Assembly (NCBI GenBank): GCA_902538225.1
Contig: CACBEF010000003.1
Span: 62,001 to 126,000 of the forward strand
Source of the DNA: an uncultured Prochlorococcus sp.
GTDB lineage: Bacteria; Cyanobacteriota; Cyanobacteriia; PCC-6307; Cyanobiaceae
Length of the DNA stretch: 64,000 nt
Direction: 5' to 3'
This document shows positions 7,409 to 15,619 of the stretch, one piece after another (the stretch's first letter is position 1; each line of letters opens with the position of its first letter). The notes beneath the pieces are model-generated. The model saw only the letters and a program-made list of their open reading frames with translations, had not been told where the DNA came from and made no database searches. The position numbers were made by a program, and so were the translations under genes.

Positions 7409-7637
7409 AAATTCTCCTTAATAAATTATTCTAAACTTTACATATGTTCTAATTGATTTGAACAAAACATTGCGTATCTAATTTGTGCGGTTTGATGAAC
7501 ATATAGGTACGGAAAGAGGTATCTTTTTTTTAGCCATTTAAATCTTTGGCTGACCTATATTAAAAATATGGTTGTCATGAGTCGGTTGCGTTGCTAAAAC
7601 TGAAATCAACCATAAACTTTAAATTGCATTAAATAAA

Positions 7638-7820
7638 ATGACTTACTACACTTGCTTTGATCAAAAAGGAAACATAATTGCTCGCTGTCAAACTAAAGAA
7701 GATATAAATGTTCTTAAGAAAATGGGCAGACCAATAATGGAAATAAAAGAAATGAAAAAAGAGGAATCAGTTGTTTGTTCTTTAACTGGTAGTCCATCCG
7801 ATTACAACGAAGAATATTAA
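7638..7820 (+). CDS. Conserved small protein, 60 aa
   Basis: Begins MTYYTCFDQKGNIIARCQTK, then an EDINVLKKMGRPIMEIKEMKK segment and an acidic tail. Two early cysteines (residues 5 and 17). No family recognised. A 43-aa ORF starts 4 bases after its stop, so the two are probably co-transcribed and end at the 8007-8038 terminator. Confidence 0.65.
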   Translation: MTYYTCFDQKGNIIARCQTKEDINVLKKMGRPIMEIKEMKKEESVVCSLTGSPSDYNEEY

Positions 7821-7824
7821 AAGT

Positions 7825-7956
7825 ATGACTCAAAGAACACTTCAATTAAATCAACATGGAAGATCAGTAGTTCTTTTGTTGGTTGCATTGAATAGCATTT
7901 GTACTTTTTTTTCTACTTTTGAAAAAGCATTAACTGATTGCGAAAGAGCTAGATAA
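7825..7956 (+). CDS. Membrane microprotein, 43 aa
   Basis: Not in the ORF track. ATG 4 bases downstream of the preceding gene; product has a basic-polar N-terminus (MTQRTLQLNQHGRS), one hydrophobic segment (VVLLLVALNSICTFF) and a short tail ending in CERAR. Inferred single-pass membrane protein in a two-gene operon. Confidence 0.55.
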   Translation: MTQRTLQLNQHGRSVVLLLVALNSICTFFSTFEKALTDCERAR

Positions 7957-8006
7957 AAATATTTAGTTATTTGTGGATTAACAGTCAATCAATAAAATTT
8001 AAGACA

Positions 8007-8038
8007 TAAAAAAAGACCCTGTTACAGGTCTTTTTTTA
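8007..8038 (+). terminator. Rho-independent terminator
   Basis: AAAAAAAGACC - CTGTTACA - GGTCTTTTTTT hairpin with T-run, directly after the 60/43-aa gene pair. Confidence 0.85.
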
Positions 8039-8040
8039 AT

Positions 8041-8426
8041 GGTGACGACAGAAAGGAGATCTATTTAATAATCAGATTAAGAATTTTCTTAGAAATTAGT
8101 TTTGAAAGTAAAAGTGATTTCTCACTTCTTCATGCTTTACAAACGACTTTATTTTTAAAATAGTTCAGAATTAATCCCGAAAGTTTAATTTCTGATCATT
8201 TAACTTTCTTTCCTTAAAGGCTAGATAAGTTAATTTACCTTGGTTTTTCAAACCATATACTAGTGAAGATCTAGTTGGTCAACCTTGGTCTAGTTGATCA
8301 CCACAACTGTCGTATAAATAAAGTAATCGCTCTCAAATATTTTGCATGAATCCTTAAGATTGATTTAATCATGATTAATTAAATCTTTAATCTGCGAACC
8401 ACATCATCACTTAGTAAGCATTTTAT
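8041..8426. other. Intergenic region with inverted repeat
   Basis: 386 bases, no gene found. Around 8272-8307 there is an imperfect inverted repeat (TTGGTCAAC ... GTTGATCACCA) that could fold as RNA. No T-run follows it. Confidence 0.3.
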
Positions 8427-8780
8427 TTATTTTGTTTTACAAAGAATATAAAGCCAACCAAAGAAAGTAGCAAAAGCAATTATTAAAGCAATATCATTAT
8501 TCAATGGACTTAAATATCTTTCTATTGAAAGTGGTACATGGAGAATAACAAAATACCAATATAGAGCAGATATTAATCCAAACAATAAAGCCAGAAGAAT
8601 ATAAAAAGGCAAGATATATAATCTTCTTTTTTTTATTCTTTCATCTGTAATATTTTCGGTTAAACCAATTCTTGACCAATAACCACCATTTAATTTAAGA
8701 AAAAACTTTAAAAATATTCCGTAAATATTTATAAAAAACCTAGATAAAGCAAATAACGGTGAAATTATAAATCTTTGCAT
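8427..8780 (-). CDS. Small membrane protein, 117 aa
   Basis: At least two strong membrane segments (about residues 55-82 and 95-112) plus an N-terminal amphipathic hydrophobic region (FALSRFFINIYGIFLKFF), and a basic linker (DERIKKRRLY). No family recognised. Its ATG overlaps the TAA of the upstream 63-aa gene by one base (TAATG), so both are coupled. Confidence 0.6.
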   Translation of the reverse strand: MQRFIISPLFALSRFFINIYGIFLKFFLKLNGGYWSRIGLTENITDERIKKRRLYILPFYILLALLFGLISALYWYFVILHVPLSIERYLSPLNNDIALIIAFATFFGWLYILCKTK

Positions 8781-8971
8781 TAATGATTTAAAAATTTAAT
8801 TTGTTCAGTTATGGAAATCTGACTTATATTATTAACTTTTTTTTCTCTATATTTCGTTAGGAAAAATACCATTGAGCTAAAAACAACTAAAAATCCTATT
8901 AATGATATTCGATAGAAAAGGTCATCAGACATCTCAAAAAAAGCTGATATTTTAAATTTGTTTCTCATCAA
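8780..8971 (-). CDS. Single-pass membrane protein, 63 aa
   Basis: One hydrophobic segment at about residues 22-39 (ISLIGFLVVFSSMVFFL) followed by a basic stretch TKYREKKV, so the C-terminus is probably cytoplasmic. First gene of a two-gene minus-strand operon with the 117-aa membrane protein. Function unknown. Confidence 0.6.
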   Translation of the reverse strand: MMRNKFKISAFFEMSDDLFYRISLIGFLVVFSSMVFFLTKYREKKVNNISQISITEQIKFLNH

Positions 8972-9115
8972 AAAAAGAAGATTGTTTACTCTCTAATGTA
9001 GATCCACAGTCAATTACTAGCTTTTAGCTATGCAAGTATTAAGCGTTTCATAAAAAAACAGCTAATGAAAATAGATTTTATTTAGGATATAAAAACAAAA
9101 TTTAGGGAGGATTAA

Positions 9116-9493
9116 ATGTCTATCATTACCGACAATACATTGTTAGTTCATATTTACAGCGGTTTAGAATCCAAAAATAAAATAACTTTAGGTTTATTGG
9201 CTGCCCTTACTGCAGAAAAAAACGATCATAAAGTAACACTTTTTCTAGCAGGAGACGGAGTACAAATATTAAATTGTAAAAATGCTGGTGAAATAGTTGG
9301 TCAAGGTACTGGAGATTTATACGAACATCTTCAAAATTTAAAGAATTCAAAAATTACCATATATGTCTCAGGAATGTCTGCTAAATCTAGGGGTTACGAT
9401 GAGAAGCTTCTAGATGGATACACTGCAGAGTTTGTTATGCCAGATGTTCTAGTTGAAGAATCAATTAAAGCGGATAGCGTACTTTGCTATTAA
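9116..9493 (+). CDS. DsrE/DsrF-like family protein
   Basis: A 125-residue protein with the DsrE fold pattern: NTLLVHIYSGLESKNKITLGLLAALTA, then KVTLFLAGDGVQIL, then a segment with KITIYVSGMSAKSRG. The family includes sulfur-relay and peroxiredoxin-like proteins; the usual active-site cysteine after the SGMSA position is absent here, so sulfur transfer is uncertain. A strong ribosome site (GGGAGG) lies 6 bases before the ATG. Stand-alone gene. Confidence 0.75.
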   Translation: MSIITDNTLLVHIYSGLESKNKITLGLLAALTAEKNDHKVTLFLAGDGVQILNCKNAGEIVGQGTGDLYEHLQNLKNSKITIYVSGMSAKSRGYDEKLLDGYTAEFVMPDVLVEESIKADSVLCY

Positions 9494-9560
9494 AAAAGGA
9501 GCTAATTGCTCCTCATTTTAGTTTGAATGTCAATCAAAAAAATTGATTTAAGATTAAAAT

Positions 9561-9989
9561 TTATCCTTCAGCGGGAATTAAAATTGGAACATCTTTTGCT
9601 CCAATTGCTGCGAACCAAACTATTGCGTTATCAGTTTTTGCATTACCCATTGTATGTTTTGGTGTCTTAGGACCAACTATAAAAGTATCCCCTGCCGTAT
9701 AGGTAAGATCTTCCATCCCTTGTCTTTTGACAACAATCGTACCTTGCTCAACATTGCCTAATAATGGAATTGGATGAGAGTGGAGCGGAACTATCCCTCC
9801 TTCAGCCAACTCGACTCTTTGTAATCTTATTTCTGCTTTTCCTTTTGGGTATTTAAGAGCATCTCCATCCATAGTCTCAGAACCTACAAAGACTTCTTGT
9901 ACATCAACAGGATATTCTGCAGCTATAGAAATGCTTGGATTGATAAGCATTAATGCAAAAGCTAATGTGATGAATAACTTCTTGATCAT
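9561..9989 (-). CDS. Exported cupin-domain protein
   Basis: A 142-residue protein with a signal peptide (MIKKLFITLAFALMLINPSI, cleavage likely after IAA near residue 24) and a single cupin barrel. The metal motif G-x5-H-x-H is seen as GGIVPLHSHPIP, and a second block has PKTPKHTMGN with the fourth ligand His. A periplasmic metal-dependent cupin is implied; substrate unknown. Convergent with the DsrE-like gene. Confidence 0.75.
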   Translation of the reverse strand: MIKKLFITLAFALMLINPSISIAAEYPVDVQEVFVGSETMDGDALKYPKGKAEIRLQRVELAEGGIVPLHSHPIPLLGNVEQGTIVVKRQGMEDLTYTAGDTFIVGPKTPKHTMGNAKTDNAIVWFAAIGAKDVPILIPAEG

Positions 9990-10373
9990 GAATTTTAATT
10001 TCTATAAAATTATTTAGACTTATAGTATTTATTTTTGAAATATCTGTCTGTACTTGATTTAACTTTTTATGTTTTTGTATAAATCTTTTATAAGGATTTA
10101 GCGCCTCTTATCTTAAATAAAATGTTAGTGTAAATTTTTTCTTATTTTTTTATAAATTAAATCTTAAATTATGAAGAGAAACTTATATGGAAGCCGTTTT
10201 ATATAAGTTATATAAATCACATTAAGTAGTCTTTTTTACCAATTAAATATACCTGTTGTTAAATAAATATATTTGTCCCTGAAAAGCTCCTAAAAAATAC
10301 TTTTTCTTGAAATAAAGATTGACAAGACATTCATAAAAAAAACTTTTATAAAACATTAACTTCTTTTATAAAT
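9990..10373. other. AT-rich intergenic region
   Basis: 384 bases without a supported ORF. A TTGACA at about 10320 could be the -35 element for the downstream 102-aa gene. I see no hairpin terminator or repeat. Confidence 0.3.
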
Positions 10374-10682
10374 ATGTTTCTAACTAACAAGACTCGTTTG
10401 AAAATTAAGGATATTGTAAAGAGGATTTCACTAGATGAACCTGTCGCATTGGAAGAAAGAATTTATGTAGAAAAGTTTGCAAAACATAATTCAACTATAT
10501 GGACATGGCTTAAGAAAGCTAATAGCTTGAGGAGATATGGCAAGCAAAAAACAGATGGAATAAATGGACTTATCCAGAATCTTGGCCTTGATGGTTTAGA
10601 AACTGAAAATCATTTCGATCCCCAAAATGATGATCTTGCTGATTGGTTTAGTGGATCTCCTGATTGGGTGAGAAGAAGTTAG
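10374..10682 (+). CDS. Conserved protein, 102 aa, unknown function
   Basis: Soluble helical protein: an N-terminal basic region (KTRLKIKDIVKRI), a LEERIYVEKFAKHNSTIWTW block, then GINGLIQNLGLDGL and a C-terminal DLADWFSGSPDWVRRS. The tryptophan-rich C-terminus looks conserved rather than random. I cannot assign a family. No close neighbours in the same direction. Confidence 0.65.
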   Translation: MFLTNKTRLKIKDIVKRISLDEPVALEERIYVEKFAKHNSTIWTWLKKANSLRRYGKQKTDGINGLIQNLGLDGLETENHFDPQNDDLADWFSGSPDWVRRS

Positions 10683-10741
10683 ATCTAAAATTAATAAAGC
10701 TAGAAGTATAGTTACAATAATAAAAATAAACTCCAGCAAAT

Positions 10742-10849
10742 CTAAAAATAAGGCGTATATGGAATTTCTGTTTTCATTGATTCGCCATAGTAACTTTCAG
10801 CTGACTTTAGTAAGATCCAATAAATGAAATTTAGAAATGATTTTTCCAT
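10742..10849 (-). CDS. Microprotein of 35 aa, YWxLxxSAESxYGES family, copy 1
   Basis: Not in the ORF track. ATG at 10849; product MEKSFLNFIYWILLKSAESY then YGESMKTEIPYTPYF. The protein at 21830-21949 shares EK..xNF.YW.L..SAES.YGES, giving independent support to both. The hydrophobic start followed by a conserved SAES-YGES block suggests a membrane-surface peptide. Function unknown. Confidence 0.7.
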   Translation of the reverse strand: MEKSFLNFIYWILLKSAESYYGESMKTEIPYTPYF

Positions 10850-10962
10850 AGGAAGACCTATATCTATCCCAATTCAACTCAGAATCGCAAATAAAAACAT
10901 CGTAGAAAATACTTAATTGAAGAGATTTAGATTTTCTTAGATATATGTGATGACTAGCTTTC

Positions 10963-11019
10963 TATGAAATGCTACTAAAGCTTTTCTTATCAATCGATTT
11001 GGTACTATTGCTTATTGAT
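10963..11019. repeat. Conserved non-coding block with ATCAAT-N19-ATTGAT, copy 1
   Basis: ATGCTAC followed by ATCAAT, 19 bases, ATTGAT; a homologous block at 22264-22320 has the same dyad and spacing and about 70% identity by eye. Both lie upstream of the SAES microgenes. Possible RNA hairpin or regulator site. Confidence 0.55.
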
Positions 11020-11071
11020 TCCTTTAATTTCAAAAGGTATATTTAATGGACTATCTTAATATAATAAATTT

Positions 11072-11188
11072 ATGAGTACTCAAAGTAGACAGCACCATAA
11101 AAGACAAGAGCAAAATAATACAGAATGGTTAGATGAATTAATCAATAAAATTGAAAATATGAAAAATAAAATATCTAATACCTATTAA
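11072..11188 (+). CDS. Microprotein of 38 aa, EW(V/L)DxLINxIExMKNKIS family, copy 2
   Basis: Not in the ORF track. Product begins MSTQSRQHHKRQEQNNTEWL and shares EW.D.LIN.IE.MKNKIS with the 45-aa protein at 7271-7408. N-terminus is polar and basic, C-terminus an amphipathic helix. It is followed by a terminator-like hairpin and then the guanidine operon. Confidence 0.65.
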   Translation: MSTQSRQHHKRQEQNNTEWLDELINKIENMKNKISNTY

Positions 11189-11237
11189 TTAATTACGTCT
11201 TCTGTCGTTTATTACGCTATTAAATACGTTTGTCATT

Positions 11238-11274
11238 AAGTCAGCTTTTAGTAATAAAGGCTGGCTTTTTAAAT
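11238..11274 (+). terminator. Terminator-like hairpin
   Basis: AGTCAGCTTTTAG ... AAAGGCTGGCTTTTT: a G-U-tolerant stem with T-run, after the 38-aa gene and before the guanidine operon. A very similar hairpin occurs at 31756-31795. Confidence 0.6.
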
Positions 11275-11405
11275 GGAGTTATTTTTCTGATTTTTGCGAA
11301 AAGTTATTTAACAATGTTCCAATGAGGTTCTTTTTAAGCAAGTTTATGGTTCATTTTTATTTTTATTGACAATATTGAAATAAGTGAAAAAAAGAATTTT
11401 AAATT

Positions 11406-12596
11406 TTGACTACTGAATCATCTCAAAATCAAGACTTTACAAGGAAGCATCCTAGCGAAGGAATGGATGCTTTAGAAAAAGAAGCAAAATTACCTCTAAA
11501 AGGATGGGAAAACGAAGTTGCCCGAGCAAAGGAATATGGTTTAGAAGCAGCTAAAAGCATTGTCGATAGAAAAATATCTACATTTTCTAGAGGAGAATTG
11601 CCTCATTTTGCGGGTATCAATACCTTTATGAAATCTCCATATGTTGAAAATATAAATGAAGTTGGAAATTATGATGTTGCTATAGTTGGTGTACCTCATG
11701 ATTCCGGAACTACTTATAGACCAGGTACAAGATTTGGACCTCAAGGAATAAGAAAAATTTCTGCTCTCTATACTCCTTACAATTACGAAATGGGAGTTGA
11801 TCTGAGAGAGCAGATTTCTATATGTGATGTAGGAGATATTTTTACAATTCCAGCAAATAATGAAAAAAGTTTTGATCAAATTTCAAAGGGGGTGGCTCAT
11901 ATTTTTGCTAGTGGTGCATTTCCAATTATTTTAGGTGGAGATCACTCAATAGGGTTTCCCACAGTTAGAGGTGTTTGCCGCCATTTAGGAGATAAAAAAG
12001 TAGGGATCATTCACTTTGATAGACATGTTGATACTCAAGAAACAGATCTAGATGAAAGAATGCATACCTGTCCATGGTTTCATGCCACTAATATGAAAAA
12101 TGCACCTGCAAAAAATCTTGTTCAATTAGGAATTGGAGGTTGGCAAGTACCAAGAGAAGGAGTGAAAATTTGTAGGGAACGAAGTACAAATGTTTTAACT
12201 GTTACTGATATTTGCGAAATGGGTTTAAGAGAGGCTGCTGATTTTGCGATTGAAAAAGCTACTGATGGAACTGACTGTGTATATATTTCTTTTGATATTG
12301 ATTGTATTGATGCTGGATTTGTCCCTGGAACTGGTTGGCCTGAACCTGGAGGTTTATTACCTCGAGAGGCATTAAAACTTTTGGAGTACATTATCAGAAA
12401 AGTAAATGTATGTGGAATTGAGCTTGTTGAGGTTTCGCCTCCATATGATGTAAGTGATATGACTGCTCTATTAGCTACTAGAGTTATTTGTGATTCAATT
12501 GCACATCTTGTAGTAAGTGGTCAGCTCCCAAGAAAATCTAAACCAAAATGGATTTCAGATAAATGCAATATGTCAGTTGATCAAAAATGGAGATAG
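11406..12596 (+). CDS. gdmH: Guanidine hydrolase (ureohydrolase family, GdmH type)
   Basis: A 396-residue ureohydrolase. Metal ligands are intact: GGDHS (His180), FDRHVDT (Asp205, His207, Asp209) and SFDIDCID (Asp297, Asp299). Compared with agmatinases it has a long N-terminal extension of about 85 residues, DRH for DAH, and PGTGWPEPGGL, all as I recall for the Synechocystis Ni-dependent guanidine hydrolase, which splits guanidine into ammonia and urea. The decisive context is that HypA- and HypB-like nickel chaperones and an ABC importer follow in the same order. TTG is chosen as start because a stop lies two codons upstream and the next Met removes conserved sequence. Agmatinase or arginase activity remains the alternative. 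Confidence 0.85.
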   Translation: MTTESSQNQDFTRKHPSEGMDALEKEAKLPLKGWENEVARAKEYGLEAAKSIVDRKISTFSRGELPHFAGINTFMKSPYVENINEVGNYDVAIVGVPHDSGTTYRPGTRFGPQGIRKISALYTPYNYEMGVDLREQISICDVGDIFTIPANNEKSFDQISKGVAHIFASGAFPIILGGDHSIGFPTVRGVCRHLGDKKVGIIHFDRHVDTQETDLDERMHTCPWFHATNMKNAPAKNLVQLGIGGWQVPREGVKICRERSTNVLTVTDICEMGLREAADFAIEKATDGTDCVYISFDIDCIDAGFVPGTGWPEPGGLLPREALKLLEYIIRKVNVCGIELVEVSPPYDVSDMTALLATRVICDSIAHLVVSGQLPRKSKPKWISDKCNMSVDQKWR

Positions 12597-12602
12597 ATCA
12601 TT

Positions 12603-12959
12603 TTGCATGAGGTAGATATGACAAAATGCCTTATACTTTCAATAGAAGAGTGGGCAGAGAAAAAAAATAAAGAAAAAATAGTTGTTGAAAAGATTAATCT
12701 TAAAATTGGCGAATTTACTTGCGTAGAGCCAATATCATTAATAAATACTTTTAATGCTGCAGTCCTGGGTTCTTGGTTAGATTCCTCTGAGATAACAATT
12801 GAGAAAATACCTTTTGAAGGAAAATGCTCTAAATGCAATAGATCATATTTCCCAAAGAAAGAGAATGGTTATAAATCTCCATGTTGCAATTTTAATTTAG
12901 AGGAAATTATTAGCGGGAGGGAATTAAAAATCGCATCCATTGACTTTAAAGAAAAGTAG
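12603..12959 (+). CDS. hypA: HypA-like nickel chaperone for guanidine hydrolase
   Basis: A 118-residue HypA family protein (GhaA in guanidine systems). The TTG start at 12603 is selected because it yields the obligatory Met-His-Glu N-terminus (MHEVDMTKCL), whose His binds nickel; the internal ATG would delete it. A zinc site is indicated by CSKC near residue 78 and a second cysteine pair, SPCC, near 95; the second pair is CC rather than the usual CxxC, a divergence. No hydrogenase genes are in the window, so the client is inferred to be the upstream hydrolase, 6 bases away. Confidence 0.85.
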   Translation: MHEVDMTKCLILSIEEWAEKKNKEKIVVEKINLKIGEFTCVEPISLINTFNAAVLGSWLDSSEITIEKIPFEGKCSKCNRSYFPKKENGYKSPCCNFNLEEIISGRELKIASIDFKEK

Positions 12960-12999
12960 AAATTTAGTATCTAGAATAAAGATGTATTTTCAAATATAA

Positions 13000-13680
13000 A
13001 TGCATTTACCAATTTCAGACAAAATTGAATTAAATATTCTTCATCAAAATAGTCATCAAGCTGAGAAAAATAAAGTTAAGTTTAATAATTATAATTTGCT
13101 TTGCTTGAACATAATGAGTAGTCCTGGTGCAGGAAAAACGAGATTACTTGAATTAACTTTAGAAGATATTTCAAAAGAATTTCAAAGTGCTGTTTTAGAG
13201 GGTGATATGACTACTAATCTTGATGCGGCAAGATTAGAAAAATTAAATATTCCAGTAGTACCAATCACAACTGGAAGAGCGTGCCATCTTGATGCAAATA
13301 TGGTTAGTGGAGGTTTGAAATTACTAGAAAAAAAAATAAATCCTGATTTACTAGATATTTTGTTAGTGGAAAATGTAGGAAATTTAGTTTGTCCTGCAGA
13401 ATTTGAGATTGGGGAACATTTTAAAGTTGCACTTTTAAGTATTACTGAAGGTGAGGATAAACCTTTAAAATACCCAATCATGTTTAGAGAAGCAGATTTA
13501 ATTTTGATTACTAAAGTTGATTTATTACCCTTCTTGGATTTTGATATTAACGAATTAAAATCAAATATAACATCTACTAATCCGAATGCAGATGTGATAG
13601 AAATTTCTTCGATAACCAAGTCTGGATTTGATTTATGGCAAAATTGGATTAGTAAAAAGATTCTGATATTTAAAAAATAA
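13000..13680 (+). CDS. hypB: HypB-like nickel-insertion GTPase
   Basis: A 226-residue SIMIBI-class GTPase (GhaB in guanidine systems). Walker A SSPGAGKT at 40-47, switch I around EGDMTTNLDAAR, the nickel-binding CH pair at TGRACHLDANM (Cys95, His96) and Cys131 in NVGNLVCPAEF, and a TKVDLLP base-recognition motif near 170. There is no His-rich N-terminal extension, so it does not store nickel. It would hydrolyse GTP to place Ni into the hydrolase together with HypA. Forty bases separate it from hypA. Confidence 0.88.
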   Translation: MHLPISDKIELNILHQNSHQAEKNKVKFNNYNLLCLNIMSSPGAGKTRLLELTLEDISKEFQSAVLEGDMTTNLDAARLEKLNIPVVPITTGRACHLDANMVSGGLKLLEKKINPDLLDILLVENVGNLVCPAEFEIGEHFKVALLSITEGEDKPLKYPIMFREADLILITKVDLLPFLDFDINELKSNITSTNPNADVIEISSITKSGFDLWQNWISKKILIFKK

Positions 13681-13785
13681 GTAATATTGATTAATTAATA
13701 GTAATCTCTTAAAAGTATCAGTCATTACAACTTTAGATTTACTTTTTCTTAAGTATTGATAGTACATAAAATTTTTTTTTCAATA

Positions 13786-14784
13786 ATGTTCAAAAAATTG
13801 AGAGTTTTTGCTGCCTCTTTGCTTGCTCTGATATTAGCGATTTCATTAAGTACATTATCAAGTCCTGCCGCTCCAAAAGGAGAACCTATCACTTTGGGAT
13901 ATAGTAACTGGGCAGGATGGTGGCCGTGGGCGATAGCTGTTGATCAAAAAATGTTTGAAAAAAATGGAGTTAATGTTCAGATGAAATGGTTTGATGGATA
14001 TGTTCAATCTATGGAAACTTTTGCTGCTGGAAAAATCGATGGGAATTCGCAAACTCTTAATGACACTATTTCGTTCTTACCTGGAGAGAATGGAGGGGAA
14101 GTAGTTGTTTTAGTTAATGATAATTCTGCAGGGAATGACCAAATAATTGCAGATAAATCAATTAAAAGTGTTGCTGATTTAAAAGGTAAAACAGTAGCAG
14201 TAGAAGAAGGTGTTGTTGATGATTTTTTACTTGTTTTAGCTCTGAATGATGTTGGATTAACTAGAGATGATGTAATTATTAAAGGTCTGCCAACTGATCA
14301 GGCTGCAACTGCGTTCGCAGCAGGAAAAGTTGATGCAGTTGGTGCATTTCCTCCATTTACCGGAACTGCAATGAAGAGGCCTGGAGCCAGAGTTATTGCT
14401 AGTTCAAAAGAATATCCCGGTGCAATCCCTGATTTATTAGCTGTAAGCGGAGATTTAATTTCGGAAAGACCAGATGATGTTCAAAAAATTGTTAAAACTT
14501 GGTGGGATGTGAGAGAATTTATGGAAAAAAATCCAAGAAAATCTGAAAAGATTATGGCAAAGCGAGCTGGTATCCCAACTCGCGAATACAAACAATATAA
14601 GGGTGGAACTAGGTTCTTCTCTTTGGAAGAAAATCTAGAAGCTTTTAGTGAAGGGTTCGGCATGAAACATATGCCTTATGCAGCGAAACAAATGGCAGAC
14701 TTTATGGTAAAGGTAGGATTTATTCCTGAAAAACCAGATATGAGTAAACTATTTGATTCTTCTTTTGTTGAAAATATTAGTTAA
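13786..14784 (+). CDS. ABC transporter substrate-binding protein (NMT1/TauA/NrtA type)
   Basis: Periplasmic binding protein of about 332 residues. The ATG at 13786 is preferred to the upstream TTG because it gives a clean signal peptide (MFKKLRVFAASLLALILAIS, cleavage near SPAA); there is no lipobox cysteine. The mature part starts ITLGYSNWAGWWPWAIAVDQ and contains LKGKTVAVEEG, typical of the nitrate/taurine/thiamine-precursor binders. From the operon I infer guanidine or a guanidino compound as ligand; the tryptophan cluster could form the cation site. About 100 bases follow hypB, so an internal promoter is possible. Confidence 0.85.
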   Translation: MFKKLRVFAASLLALILAISLSTLSSPAAPKGEPITLGYSNWAGWWPWAIAVDQKMFEKNGVNVQMKWFDGYVQSMETFAAGKIDGNSQTLNDTISFLPGENGGEVVVLVNDNSAGNDQIIADKSIKSVADLKGKTVAVEEGVVDDFLLVLALNDVGLTRDDVIIKGLPTDQAATAFAAGKVDAVGAFPPFTGTAMKRPGARVIASSKEYPGAIPDLLAVSGDLISERPDDVQKIVKTWWDVREFMEKNPRKSEKIMAKRAGIPTREYKQYKGGTRFFSLEENLEAFSEGFGMKHMPYAAKQMADFMVKVGFIPEKPDMSKLFDSSFVENIS

Positions 14785-14800
14785 TTAATAAAAAATTAAA

Positions 14801-15619
14801 ATGGTTAGTTCGAAATTAATCAAGAGGGATAAATATTTTTTATCCCTCTTTTCATTTGGTAGTGAACCGAAAAAATTAAATAAAATATTTCTTCAAATAG
14901 CCTCACTTTTGCTACCACTTTTAATTTGGACAATAGTGTGTCAATTAAAACTTGTGAGTGAAATGTTTTTACCATCACCTTTAGCAGTCTTTTATTCTCT
15001 TTTAGATATGGCTGAAAGTGGAATATTATTTGAAGATATTTTTGCAAGTACTGGTAGGGTATTTGCTGGTTTTATAATTGCGACAATTTTTTCAGTTCCT
15101 TTAGGAATTTTAATGGGTGCTTTCCCTTCTTTTTGTGCTTTATGTGAACCATTAATTGCAATGCTTAGATATATGCCTGCAGCTGCTTTTTCTCCTTTGC
15201 TAATTATTTATTTAGGCATTGAAGAGGCTCCAAAAATCGCATTAATATTCATTGGTACCGTTTACTTTAATGTTTTGATGGTTATGGATTCAGTAAAATT
15301 TGTACCCAAAGAACTTATTGAAACAACGCTTACTTTAGGAGGAAATACAAAAGATTTATTGATCAGAGTAATAGCCAGATATTCATTGCCTAGTATTATT
15401 GATACTTTAAGAATTAATATTGCAACTTCATGGAATTTAGTTATTGTTGCAGAGTTAATTGCAGCAGAAGTTGGTTTAGGTAAAAGGATTCAACTAGCTC
15501 AAAGATTTTTTCGTACAGATCAAATATTTGCAGAATTAATAGTTCTTGGATTAATTGGATTTGCTTTGGATATGAGTTTTAGATTTCTACTAAGACGCAC
15601 ATGTAAATGGGCTGTTTAA
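14801..15619 (+). CDS. ABC transporter permease (SsuC/TauC/NrtB type)
   Basis: A 272-residue inner-membrane permease with about six membrane helices. The binding-protein-dependent transport signature is seen around MAESGILFEDIFASTGRVFAG... and the EAA loop region KELIETTLTLGGNTKDLLIRV, which contacts the ATPase. It ends immediately before the ATPase start (TAAATG), so the two are co-translated. It forms the membrane channel of the proposed guanidine importer. Confidence 0.87.
   Translation: MVSSKLIKRDKYFLSLFSFGSEPKKLNKIFLQIASLLLPLLIWTIVCQLKLVSEMFLPSPLAVFYSLLDMAESGILFEDIFASTGRVFAGFIIATIFSVPLGILMGAFPSFCALCEPLIAMLRYMPAAAFSPLLIIYLGIEEAPKIALIFIGTVYFNVLMVMDSVKFVPKELIETTLTLGGNTKDLLIRVIARYSLPSIIDTLRINIATSWNLVIVAELIAAEVGLGKRIQLAQRFFRTDQIFAELIVLGLIGFALDMSFRFLLRRTCKWAV

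Noticed and set aside
11190-11405. Search for a guanidine riboswitch (ykkC types) before gdmH
   Set aside because: No ACG-rich conserved core or matching stem pattern seen; only a TTGACA-like element and the upstream hairpin.
11541-11879. 112-aa minus ORF within gdmH (also 12122-12391)
   Set aside because: Antisense shadows of the strongly conserved hydrolase.
12581-13619. Minus ORFs opposite hypA and hypB
   Set aside because: Antisense frames of conserved genes with no family features.
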